Assembly (NCBI RefSeq): GCF_036785885.1 | Contig: NC_092329.1 | Coordinates: forward strand, 6,138,001 to 6,202,000 | DNA: 64,000 nt | Origin: Coffea arabica | Taxonomy: Eukaryota > Streptophyta > Magnoliopsida > Gentianales > Rubiaceae | Reading direction: 5' to 3' | Part shown: one piece after another, positions 35,012 through 45,531 of the stretch | How positions within the stretch are numbered: the first letter of the stretch is position 1 | Layout: every line of letters starts with the position of its first letter | Position numbers and translations under genes: made by a program | Notes under the pieces: generated by a model | Told to the model about the DNA's origin: nothing | The model's input: the letters and a program-made list of their open reading frames with translations, nothing else | The model's database searches: none

Positions 35012-35666
35012 GGATAAGCTCAACAATTGAATAAATAAGACAACCTCCTCACACCATCCAAAGCTAGTAGTTGCCAAAAAAGCTATCAGAACTACTGGTG
35101 TAATGTGTGTCTATGTATATTTGTGCAAATGTGAGGGAAAGCATGCAATAACGAAAGAAGGGTATATTAATCAAAGAGAGGGTGGAGTATGGTTACGATT
35201 CTTTGATTGCAGTATAAAAGGTTACCATGAGCCCCAACTATTCTAGCCTCAGTCAAATAATAGAGGTTTGATAAGTGGGATGATTGACAAGCATCATGTA
35301 GCTAAAAATCACCCCCTTCAACTCCTAAGAAGCCAAAAGGTGGATCACGAGATTAATACATTCCTGGCACTATAAGCTTTGTACTTGCTGGGGTAGAATT
35401 TACTGAGAATCCCCAAATTGAAGCTGATGGTTTTCCACTACTAAAGTCATCTCCCAGTAATATTCCCTACATTTCCCTTTTACTTTTAGTTTCCAACAAT
35501 ACAATTTCCTTTGCACTGCAAAGAGAAGTAGAAAGCCCATAATGCATTAGCAAAGGCAAAAAATGAAAAAAAAAGAGCAAATTCCTAATGCAGCAGGACC
35601 AGTGACATACCTCTTGACACCCTGAATCCATCATTACTCTAATGGATCGAGTAACAAGATCTTTAG
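33894..35666 (-). other. Two exon-like ORFs upstream of the carboxypeptidase-like exon
   Basis: Minus strand: 35666-35611 (acceptor TATTGCAG, donor GAG|GTATGT; frame KDLVTRSIRVMMDSGCQE) and 33973-33894 (acceptor TATTCAG, donor GAG|GTATAT; frame IREAVRDAALTLPYWNNYNK, then MQNTDL). Their phases agree with each other and with the exon at 33620-33410. The sequences are coding-like but I do not recognise a family, and they do not match the carboxypeptidase part that should precede that exon. Confidence 0.35.
34974..35009. repeat. (TA)n microsatellite
   Basis: About 16 TA units. Confidence 0.9.
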
Positions 35667-35999
35667 CTGCAATATGAAAGTATCTTTAGTTTTGCAGGCA
35701 AGTACAAGGTGCTGTTTCAAGTGATATTGAAGTAGTAGAATGAAAACACTGATTCACATGTGCAAACAATCACATCACTAAGCAACTTTTAAGCATATAA
35801 TAGCAATGTGCTACACTATTTCTATCGTTGACTAAAAATGGTCAGGAGTAGGGAGTTGAGATATACTTGTGACAACTAAATGGAAGGCAAGATGCGACTA
35901 AATCAAGTTTAGTTCATCCCAAATTTAGGGACCTGCAAAAGGGGTTTGGCAGGAAAGGAATGGTAAGCAGAGCAATTACATTCTAAAACTTCGGTCTCT

Positions 36000-36990
36000 A
36001 AAAAAAAAAAAAAAGAGGTAAGGCAATTAGGTGCGTTGGCCTAACTACAAAGGGTTATTAATACATATTCTTTAGACATAGAAAACCAAAACGTAGTACA
36101 TAATCCCACACTTCTCTCAAGAAGCAAATCTTTAACTGTAGTGGTTGGTATAAACGGCAACATAACAACTCTAGCCCAAAAAATACAGAGGAAAAGAGCA
36201 AGAAAGTACAACAGAGTTTTAATTTTTTGAGGCACACACCATAGTTTTTTTTCAGAACACAAGCTACACACCAAAGGATGGGTCCCAAAACAGAATAAAT
36301 CTAGCCTGAGCAGTACATACACGTAACACTCCAGAGACCAAAACATCAGATGAGAAGAAGGGGGACAAAACGCATCAGATAGGAACAAAAGCCAAACCTT
36401 CCAAATGGACAACTGCGCATGGACAAACCCAAGCCCATACATATCCCCAGAGAGCATGGACAGAGCGATATTTTTTTTTTGTTTTCGAGGCAGATACCAC
36501 AGAGTTCTTCAAGAACACATGCCAATAGCAAACCTTTGTAGACCAGATATTGGAACCACTAAACCACAAGGAAAGGACACGGTTCACAAACACAGAGCAA
36601 GTAGAAGGAAAGAAAGCTAAACGCACAACTCAGCAAGAGCAAGATCGTACCTCTCCCGAGAGTAAAACAGAAGGTCTTCAGAAGGAAAAAAAGGTCCTAG
36701 GCTGGCCAAGCAAAACAAAGGACGAAAACATCAACCTTAGGCTAAAACTTATAGAGAAAACTTACAATGAAGATTGCACCTCAGCGGACAGGAAGAAGAA
36801 AACTTACAGCGAAGGAGGAGGAGGAGAACCAAACGGATGACAGAGGATTTGGACTGCTGAGCATCAAATATCTCAACAGGCTCTTGTACCAGGGTTCAGA
36901 GCAGTTGGACAAGCAACAGAGCAACATAGAACAAGGAGGCTCACCGCTACCGAAGATCTTGGTCGTATAATTTTGGTGAGGAAAGTGGCG
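36000..36990. repeat. Block of diverged internal repeats, origin unknown
   Basis: Segments ending GAGGCACACACCATAG (about 36228) and GAGGCAGATACCACAG (about 36488) share flanking words (CAACTCTAGCCCA/CAAACCCAAGCCCA, AGAGCAAG/AGAGCATG, CAGAACAC/AAGAACAC), giving a period near 250 bp. A further AAAACTTACANNGAAG pair occurs at about 36757 and 36799. The long minus-strand frames here (for example 36041-36457) mirror the repeat and look accidental. Confidence 0.4.
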
Positions 36991-37060
36991 GAGAGGAGAA
37001 GCGGTGGAGAGGTATTCGTTGTTCTGTATATCTAACCCTAAAGTAAATGGACGCGGGGCT

Positions 37061-37293
37061 GGAGCGGTTGTCAGAACAACCGCTCCGGAAGGTGTAACAC
37101 CATTTGTACATGGTGTAACATCATCTGTACAAGGTGTAACAATAGAACAACAGCGAGTAACACTAGAACAACATTTTTGTGGGTCCCACACGGCGTGAAA
37201 ATCGAGTTACAAGATGTGATCTGAGCCGCACAAATTTTTGAAACCTCATCCAAGCCGTGAACTGCCTGGGACGGTTGTCTCTGACAACCGTCC
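37061..37293. repeat. Two similar hairpins bracketing a 21-bp repeat
   Basis: 37061-37086 has 11-bp arms GGAGCGGTTGT; 37269-37293 has 11-bp arms GGACGGTTGTC. Both share the CGGTTGTC...CAACCG core. Between them GGTGTAAC recurs at 37091, 37112 and 37133. AAAGTAAATGGA lies just outside each hairpin (about 37040 and 37308). Probably the ends of a small foldback element. Confidence 0.6.
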
Positions 37294-37836
37294 AGGCCCC
37301 TCGTCCAAAGTAAATGGATAACATTGTCCAGAAGAAGGAGAGAGAGAATGCATTGGGAAGAAGGGACGCGGCAGACGACGCAGCAGGAGGCACATGGGAT
37401 ACTGCCAGAGGAGAAGATGAGAACCCGTAAGAAACTGTTGGCACGTTATCGCGCGATGCGCGTGCAGCATAATGTTCTCAACTCACATGCCGGGCACGTG
37501 AGAGGACGACGAAAATTCTGGCTGAATGGAGTTGCCATGTTATCTACTTATTATGTTGAAAAACCGTCTTTTTGCTTTTTCAGTTTTTAACTTTTTATTG
37601 ATTGTCATTTTTATTGCTTTTTTCGCTTTTCCTCTTTTTCCTCTCAGCTCAGAGCAATATCCCAGCTGAGGTACGTAGTAGTTCAACCGTATTACTAGGG
37701 CTCTTCTGCAACAAATCAATGTTTGTTTTTCGACTCAGTTCAAAGGATATTCAATTAAATATACTGGATTCGTTGCCGGCAGCCATGGAGTTCTTTGTGT
37801 TGTTTGTGCGATTTTTGGATGATTGAGAATTCCCAG

Positions 37837-40054
37837 ATGGAGGTCGTCGGTGCCGCCACCACTGAAGAAGAAGAGGAGATCAGGAGGAAAAAATACCCAT
37901 CATTGCCTTCTAACTACGTCTCCCTGACCCAGCTCCAAGAGCGATGGCTTCAGCAGCAGCAGCAGCAAAACCAAGAACAGGAAAAGAAAGAGCATCAACA
38001 AGGGAAAACAACAACAACATCATCATCCCAGAATCAACAACGACCGGAAAAGCCGAAGAAGGAAGAGTTTGATGGACAGAGGAGCAAAAATGGAGAGCGA
38101 AGAATTGAGGGTAAAAGGGAGATTTATGTGCCTCGGAGGCGCGTATTAGGGGATGGAAATCGTCCGGGAGGAATTGGGGCCGAGGATAGGGAGTCGAAAC
38201 GGGGAGCTTTTTTGAGGGTTGAAAGAGCTGATAGCAGAGTAATGGAGAACAGAATTAAGGGGAAGCAAAAGACGTACTACAACCGGGGTAAGTCCAAGAT
38301 GAGGATGATGGCTGGGGCCCTAACTGGAAGAGAACACGAAAATATGAGAAATTCCGGCGGAGAAAATGGTCGATGGAAAGATGAGGGGTCTAATTGGGGA
38401 GAATTGCAGAGAAATGATACCACCGGGGATGATAGAAGGGCCGACGAAAACTTGGGTGTGCGCCCCCTAGAGGCAGTGGATGAGGAAAACAGGGGAAAAC
38501 AAGTGAATGTCGTCAGTATAGGTGGCGAGAAATGCATTGATCACGAGGCGTTGGGGGGAGGAGTTTGCAGGAGAAATGGTGATGATGATTGCGGAATGGG
38601 AGGAAGTTTAAGTCGGTGTATGGTGGAAATGCCGCCGGAAAATGATGAGCATAAGGAGGAAGTTCCTGTACATTTGTTAACTGCTGATGATCAAGCTCCA
38701 GGAATCGCCCAAGCAGCAAATGTGAGTATGGTGGAGGTGCTGCCAGAAAATGTGGTACAGGAGGGTGTTTTAGTTGGTAATGGGAGCAAACACAGTCAAG
38801 GGAGGTTTAGAGGTCATTATCGGGGAAATTTCCATAATAATAGGAAAGAAGGAGTTTCTGAGGAGGGTAGTAAGGTACAATTGGGACAGGGAAAAGATAA
38901 GGAGGTAGAGGAGAAAGCTTTGAGTGGTAAAAGCGAATGGAATGGTGGCCAGATTCAGAGGGGGAGGACTAGAAGAGGGATTCAAGAAGGATGTGCATAT
39001 AAGGAGAGGGTTTCAAATAATTTGAGGCCAAATATTAGAACAGACTTTAAGGCTTTGTCACTAAATGACAACAGAGAGGGAAACTTGACAGCAACCAAGT
39101 GGCTACGTGGTGGGCGGTCGGGGAGATGTAGAGAGTCAAGAGATGGTGGTCTTGTTTGGATGCCAAAAGGGGGAACCTCTGGAAAGCTATGCAGCTCAAA
39201 TGGGACAACTCAGGTGATTTCCTGTTTGGGTTTTTCATGCTGGATTACTTGTGTTTTTCATCTTTTAAGTTTCGATTGCATGGCCTTGATGAGGATAGAG
39301 ATTTGGGAGAAATTTAATTGAAATAATGGGCCACTAATCGTGCTAGAGATATTAGAAATTTTAACTTTAACAAGGTCTTTGCGGTATCTTATTGATGTGG
39401 TAGTAGTTCAAGCTGAATTTCATTCCTTTACACATGCATATAGTCTATAGATGCTATTGTTGGTTCATGTTACGAGTCAGTGAGTGCCTCAGGAGAAAGT
39501 AAAACAGAGGAGAACGTTGTCCTACATTCTTGTTTCAATATCCTATCTAATTTTCCGTTTTGACCATAAGCCTGTTCTTGCTTGATCTATTTATCTGGAT
39601 ACCTTACAAAGTTCATCTGGAAGTTCTGTTAGATTGTAACCGTGGTTGGAATTCACCATGGCTTGCCTTGTCTTTTTAGCATAAGTTATCTTGTTCCGAG
39701 TGATCCTGCAGTCATAAGTAATGTTTGCCTTTATTTTGGTGATCCGATAACTGCTTCAAATGCCATAGATACCCCACGAAATGTCAGCTTAGCACAGAGC
39801 TGGTGTATCCAGTTTAGCCTGACTTGTCTTATGTCTACCTCATTGCATCCCGGAAACAGGGCCTCTCACTTTGTTATGTTTCAATAAAGCGTAAGGTCTA
39901 GTGCTCATCTATGGGAGTTAATGGTCTTTTTGAACTGATATATATTTGGAATTCCATGCTAAAGAGTATTTTCTGTGGGGTCTGATTATACAAGGAATTT
40001 CCATGTTTTGCATCTCTGACTAACCACCTTCCTTGTAATCAGGTTCATCGATGA
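37837..40054 (+). CDS. Basic Gln/Arg/Gly-rich protein of unknown function
   Basis: Exon 1 at 37837-39213 and a tiny exon 2 at 40043-40054 (GT-AG, phase 0) give 462 residues ending VHR. I cannot name the family with certainty. The N-terminal motif YPSLPSNYVSLTQLQERWL (about 20-38) followed by a glutamine run coded by CAG repeats looks conserved-type. The rest is low complexity, rich in Arg, Lys, Glu, Gly and Asn with FRGHYRGNFHNN-like RG patches, suggesting a disordered, possibly RNA-binding protein. Codon content changes little along the ORF, and a 459-codon open frame is unlikely by chance. A longer in-frame start at 37795 is less likely because it adds CCLCDFW-type residues unlike the rest. 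The last exon is inferred from a clean acceptor and a stop four codons on; alternatives read into the intron. Confidence 0.65.
39335..39690 (+). repeat. Intron segment with a diverged copy at 30825-31180
   Basis: Lies in the single intron of the Gln/Arg/Gly-rich protein gene; collinear shared words are listed at the other copy. Confidence 0.65.
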
Positions 40055-40539
40055 AGTCTGGAAGCAAAACCAATTAATACTCCAAGTTGCAAAACGGACT
40101 TTGGAGAGACCATTAAGAAGCTTTTATTGCAGTTACTCGACAACCAATTGACATATTGTATATTCTGGAGTGAAAAACATCGTGCGAAATTGATTCAGAA
40201 GACGTTATCTATTTTTAGCATCGCATGTTGATGCTTTGTATTTAGGCATCTTGTATAATATTGATTCAGGTTTGGACAGTAGATTGGCAATGTGAGGTGT
40301 CAAGTTTTCTCCTAATTTCATATGGCTAAGGGTTGATTCCAAGAGGTATTTAGACCATTGATTTCTTTTTATTCCTTTTGAAATACCATCGAATTAGCTT
40401 CAACACAAGCACAGTCGTATTATCCTTAGCAGAAGATGTGGATATAAACACAAGCGCAATTGTATTATCAAGGAACACTTGGCAAGATTATAAGGAGTGA
40501 AACAGGATGTGAGACAGGGTGTGGTACAGAAGATCCATT

Positions 40540-40581
40540 GCGAATTAAAACGGCAAGCTTGCGAATTAAAACGGCAAGCTT
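40540..40581. repeat. Perfect 21-bp tandem duplication
   Basis: GCGAATTAAAACGGCAAGCT plus T, twice in a row (40540-40560, 40561-40581). Confidence 0.95.
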
Positions 40582-40966
40582 AGTATTCACTTATGTTGGG
40601 CTTATTGAGGTGGCAGTACTTGTCTAGGAGAAAATGGTACTTGAAAACAAAATGGCTAATTGGTGTTGCACTCGTACAATGCTATAATTAGTGTGTACTT
40701 CTAATCATTTATTAATGTTAATATCTACACCACTAATCCATAACAACTCAAATTATGAGCATCCAATTGTTAGCCCCTCCATTCCCATCCAAAATTACAT
40801 ATTCTTGACTTTGGATGCTAATTAACTTTCTATCTTAATCTGCTCATCTAGTCTTTCATTCTCATGAATGCTAATTGCAAATAATCATCACCTACAAAAT
40901 GATTTCTGTCATGGTTTCATCGCAAGCCACAGTTGCTGCTCATAATTCACTTGAACAAAATGGCTC

Positions 40967-41182
40967 GTGTTTGTCCAAGATATTCATTCGTCTTTTGCAA
41001 TGAAAATGTCAGAGGTCATAAATATTGTGAGTTGTTGTTTAAGCGGAAAAAATTGCAATTTAAACTCAGCAGGACTTCGGCAAGAGGATATTTCAACTTT
41101 GGAGAATTTTCCATTGAAAAAAGAAAGCTTTTTCTTGAAGTTTGTTGTTTCATATGTATGGCAGAGAAGGACTTATCAATAA
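40967..41182 (+). other. Unidentified coding-like ORF
   Basis: A 70-codon frame (SSFAMKMSEVINIVSCCLSG ... LRQEDISTLENFPL ... VVSYVWQRRTYQ) with protein-like composition. The other forward frame is open too, no splice-consistent partner was found and no family is recognised. It may be a gene fragment or chance. Confidence 0.25.
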
Positions 41183-41710
41183 AGCATTTCCATTGCTATT
41201 GAGTTAGCCGTGAAAATTTTTGCAGGGTCCTTGTTCCACTGGACCAACGAACCCGATAAAGGAAAACTGATATTGACCACAAATTAAAGGAATTATGCAG
41301 ACTGCTAATCTTATTAACTAAGATTGAAGATGTGTCACATTCTCAATCCAAATAATTAGTACTAGGTTTTTCCCCGTTGACTGAGTCTACAAGATTTGAG
41401 ATAAGATATCGTTGAGAATCCCATCGTTTGCTTCAGCGACATACTAACCGTCAACAACACTATCTGATTTATACCAGATTGATTATCAATATTTTATCTA
41501 AATCCAGATATGATAATATTTTTCAGAATTTAGGTACACAATCATGCATGCAAAGGATATCCAGTTATCACACCTATTGATCAGCACAACACTTGACCGA
41601 TTAGCCTAGGAAATTCCTCCAAGAATCCTAATTACGTAATCTAATACAACCTAATATTTTGAATTGGTTTTGTTAACCACAAGTTTCATGATTTAATTAT
41701 TATATTCATC

Positions 41711-41880
41711 GTGATATTATTATAGATACTGGTAAAAATAGTGATATTATTCTAGACACTGGTAAAAAATACGTGAGATATCCTATACCAGAATTAGTTT
41801 AACCCTCCCATCCATTTCTGGATATCCTAGACGAGAATTAGTTTAACCCTCCCATCCACTTGTATTTAAAGGAGCATCGT
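41711..41880 (+). promoter_or_regulatory. Promoter of the first xylosidase gene with two tandem duplications
   Basis: A 30-bp unit (GTGATATTATTNTAGANACTG) at 41711 and 41741, then a 44-bp/40-bp unit (GATATCCTA...GAATTAGTTTAACCCTCCCA) at 41777 and 41821. TATTTAAA at about 41863, 67 bp before the ATG, is a TATA-box candidate. Confidence 0.6.
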
Positions 41881-41929
41881 CTATGTCATCATAGATAGGT
41901 AGCCTGAGTTCATCTGATACAGTGAAAAA

Positions 41930-44900
41930 ATGGAAAAGCTTTGCTTCATCATTCTTTCAATATTCACTCTATGCTCTGTTGCTCCTGTTGCTGCTACAGC
42001 TAGAATGTTATATGTCAATGATACGGGGATACCAGTAACCCAGGTATACAAGTATGCTTGTCATCCACAAAGATTTAAAGACCTTGGCTTGAATATCGAG
42101 CATTTCACCTACTGTGATAAATCACTTTCTTATGAAGTAAGGGCGAAAGACATCATAGATAGGTTGTCATTGGAGGAGAAAGTGGAGCAGCTTGGTAATA
42201 GAGCTTCTGGAGTCCCCCGAATTGGGCTACCGGCCTACGATTGGTGGTCCGAGGCATTGCATGGTGTCTCCGACGTTGGCACAAATACAACCTTCTTCAA
42301 TGACAATATCCCTGGTGCAACGAGTTTCCCCACCCCGATTACCTTGGCTGCATCTTTCAACAAGTCGCTTTGGAAAGCTGTTGGCCAGGTGCATTTTGGT
42401 CTTGAATAAATCAATAGATAACTAATGAGTAATTGTATTTCACTATAAAAGCACAGTAATTCATTTTGCAGATTTTCTTTCTTTCGAAAATTTCATAAAT
42501 ATGGTCCTGAAATTTTACTTTTGACGTACTAAATTAAGTTGCATTACAGGCTGTCTCTACGGAAGCAAGAGCCATGAACAATTTTGGTCAGTCTGGGAAA
42601 TCATTCTGGAGTCCAAATATCAATGTTGTGAGGGATCCTCGTTGGGGAAGAGCTTTGGAGACACCTGGGGAAGATCCTTTTGTGGTTGGGACATATGCCT
42701 CCAACTACGTGAGAGGATTGCAAGATGTTGAGGGCACTGAAAACACTACAGATTTGAATTCTAGACCCCTCAAAGTTGCATCGTGCTGTAAACACTACGC
42801 AGCATATGATGTTGACAATTGGTATGGAGTTGTACGTGAAACATTTGATGCAGAGGTAAATTGTAAACAACATAGAAATTTTGGACATCGATATGTACTC
42901 CATGTATATATACTTTATAGAACGTAACTAGTTGCTTATTGTTTGTTTGTTGATGTGTTATTTTGACTTGCAAGGTGAGAGAGCAGGATATGATTGAAAC
43001 GTTTGTGAGGCCATTTGAAATGTGTGTTAAAGACGGCGATGTTTCTAGTGTTATGTGCTCTTACAATCGAATCAATGGCATTCCTGCTTGTGCAGATCAC
43101 AGACTTCTACATGACACCATTAGAGGAGAGTGGGATCTTCATGGGTATTAATTCAACATCACAAACTTTGTGTTTCAGCCTTAACAAACATGATTTTGGT
43201 TTTTATGATATCTGCAATGACAATTATCAAGACTGACTACTGATTTTTCTCTTTATTTTTCAGGTATATTGTTTCCGATTGTGATTCTATCGATGTAATG
43301 GTCAACAGGCACCATTTTCTCAATGATGCGCCAGAGGACGCCATGGCTCAAGTTCTAAAAGCTGGTTGGTCTAGTGTTGCTTTACTTTTGTGCTCTTTTA
43401 TTACCATTTACTCCATTATTCTACCTTCTTGTTTAATTATCCCATCTAATTATCCTTTCATCGCATTTTAGTTAAGATATAAATAAGGCAGAAACTACTA
43501 CTAACTGAAAAATGGATTGACATACATAACTTAGTTCTCATGATTAAAAATGTAAAGAATGTAGGATGAGATCTAGATTGACATAGACATGTTTCATTAA
43601 CATCCACAAAAGATTTTGTTTATTTTATTGCTCTTTTCTTGATACTTTGTAAATATGCCTAAAAATTGTATTAACATTGTGTACAGCTCCAATTTTGAAA
43701 CGTTGTAATAGTGTTGTGTGAAGAATTGTAAGTCCTATGTAAGATTGTTCTATTCACATTTTTCAGTGCCATCTAATATTCTTGTTTTAATAATTTCAAG
43801 TCCCATTTTATTTTTTTGGCTTTTTTTGTGAGTAATTAACATTTTTCTTTCTGTTTTTGTTGTCATTTCAGGTTTGGATTTGGATTGTGGAGAATATTAT
43901 ACCAAGTATGGTGCCAATGCAGTAAACCAAGGAAAAGTTAGGGAAGCAGACATAGACAAAGTCTTGAAAAACCTCTACATCGTCCTTTTCAGGCTTGGAC
44001 ACTTTGATGGCAGTCCACAGTTTGAAAAGCTGGGCAAGGATGACATTTGCTCTCAAAGCCACATTGATTTAGCCATTGAAGCTGCCAGCGAAGGAGTGGT
44101 TCTACTCAAGAATGATAACAATACTTTGCCATTGGATGCTCAGAAAGTTAAAAAAGTTGCCGTGGTTGGGCCACACGCCAACGCCACTAAAGTTATGATT
44201 GGCAATTATGCTGGTAATTGTTGAAATACAAACAAAATCAAGCATTGTTATTTTTTTATTTTCTTAATTTGCATAGAGATTGATTTTTTTTTCCCTACAA
44301 ATGCTTTCTTAATTTGCATAATTTTGTTGATTTGTGTTTGTGTGTAGGTATACCATGCAAATATACCACCCCACTGGATGCATTCAGACAAGCTTATGGG
44401 AATGATAATGTGTACTATGCACCAGGCTGTCCAGATGTTGCTTGTAGAGATTATAGTTTGGTTTTCCCAGCAGTCCAAGCATCTAAAAAAGCGGATGCTG
44501 TCATCATTGTTGCTGGAATAGATACCTCAGTTGAGGCTGAGAGCCTTGATAGGGAAAATCTTCTACTACCTGGTTATCAATATGAATTAATAGATCAAAT
44601 TTCAAGGCAATCCACCACTCCTATTATTCTGGTAATCCTATCTGCCGGTGGTGTTGACATTTCTATCGCCAAAAATAATTCAAGAGTTAGTGCTATCCTT
44701 TGGGCTGGATATCCTGGAGAAAAGGGTGGCCAAGGCATTGCAGATGTTATACATGGGAAATACAATGCTGGTACGCCTGTTTTCTTTTTTCCTTCTAAAA
44801 TGCTAATACTTTTTTTTGTTTATCATGATATGAAACATCATTAAGCCAAAAGTCGAATCTTATCTTACTAATACAATTTGCAATTTTTATTTGTAGCTGG

Positions 44901-45531
44901 AAGATTGCCCCTTACATGGTTTGAGAACGATTATGTCAACCAGATACCAATGACATCAATGCCATTGAGGCCAGTAAAGGAATTGAATTATCCGGGTAGA
45001 ACCTACAAGTTTTACAGTGGCTCAACTGTGTATCCATTCGGGCATGGGCTGAGTTATACCACATTTAAGCATTCCGTGGTAACAACAACGAGATCATTGT
45101 CCATCAAGCTGAACAAGTTTCAATTTTGCCGTGACCTCAATTACACTGATGGTGCTAAAGCGCCTGCATGCCCCGGAGTTTTGATTGATGATATCAACTC
45201 TGACAATCTAAATATTGAGTTTGAGGTTAAGGTAGCAAATGTTGGGGAAAGGGATAGTAGTGAGTCCCTCTTGATCTATTGGGTTCCTCCGCAAGCCATT
45301 GTTGATGCTCCCATCAAACAGTTGGTTGCATTCGAGAAAGTTTTTGTACCTGCCGGAGAAAGCGTAAAGGCTAAATTCAACTTGAACGCCGGCAAGAATT
45401 TGGGACTGATAGATTACAAAGGTTATAATATTTTGGCTTCTGGAGAGCATACCATTGTGATTGGAGAGAACGATGCTTCATTCCCTCTTCACATCGAGAT
45501 CGAAGAATATGTGTTCAACCAGGAGGATTAG
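41930..45531 (+). CDS. GH3 beta-D-xylosidase / alpha-L-arabinofuranosidase (BXL type), copy 1
   Basis: Seven exons: 41930-42388, 42550-42855, 42975-43144, 43264-43364, 43872-44213, 44348-44770 and 44897-45531. The protein has 811 residues. A hydrophobic signal peptide (about 1-24) sends it to the cell wall. The GH3 N-terminal barrel carries [16 protein letters not shown] (181-187), CCKHYAAYD with substrate-binding Lys-His (234-235) and IVSDCDS with the nucleophile Asp317. The second GH3 domain has VGPHAN and [10 protein letters not shown], and a fibronectin-III-like domain follows from about 690 ([13 protein letters not shown] just before it). The family removes xylose or arabinose from xylan and arabinan side chains. 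The motif mix recalls the Arabidopsis BXL5 branch, but the exact clade is uncertain. Length is normal. It ends with a short acidic tail (FNQED) absent from copy 2. Confidence 0.93.

Noticed and set aside
36041-36457. 138-codon minus-strand ORF rich in Cys, Leu and Phe
   Set aside because: Its repeats mirror the DNA repeats, and hydrophobic low-complexity frames opposite A-rich DNA are common by chance.
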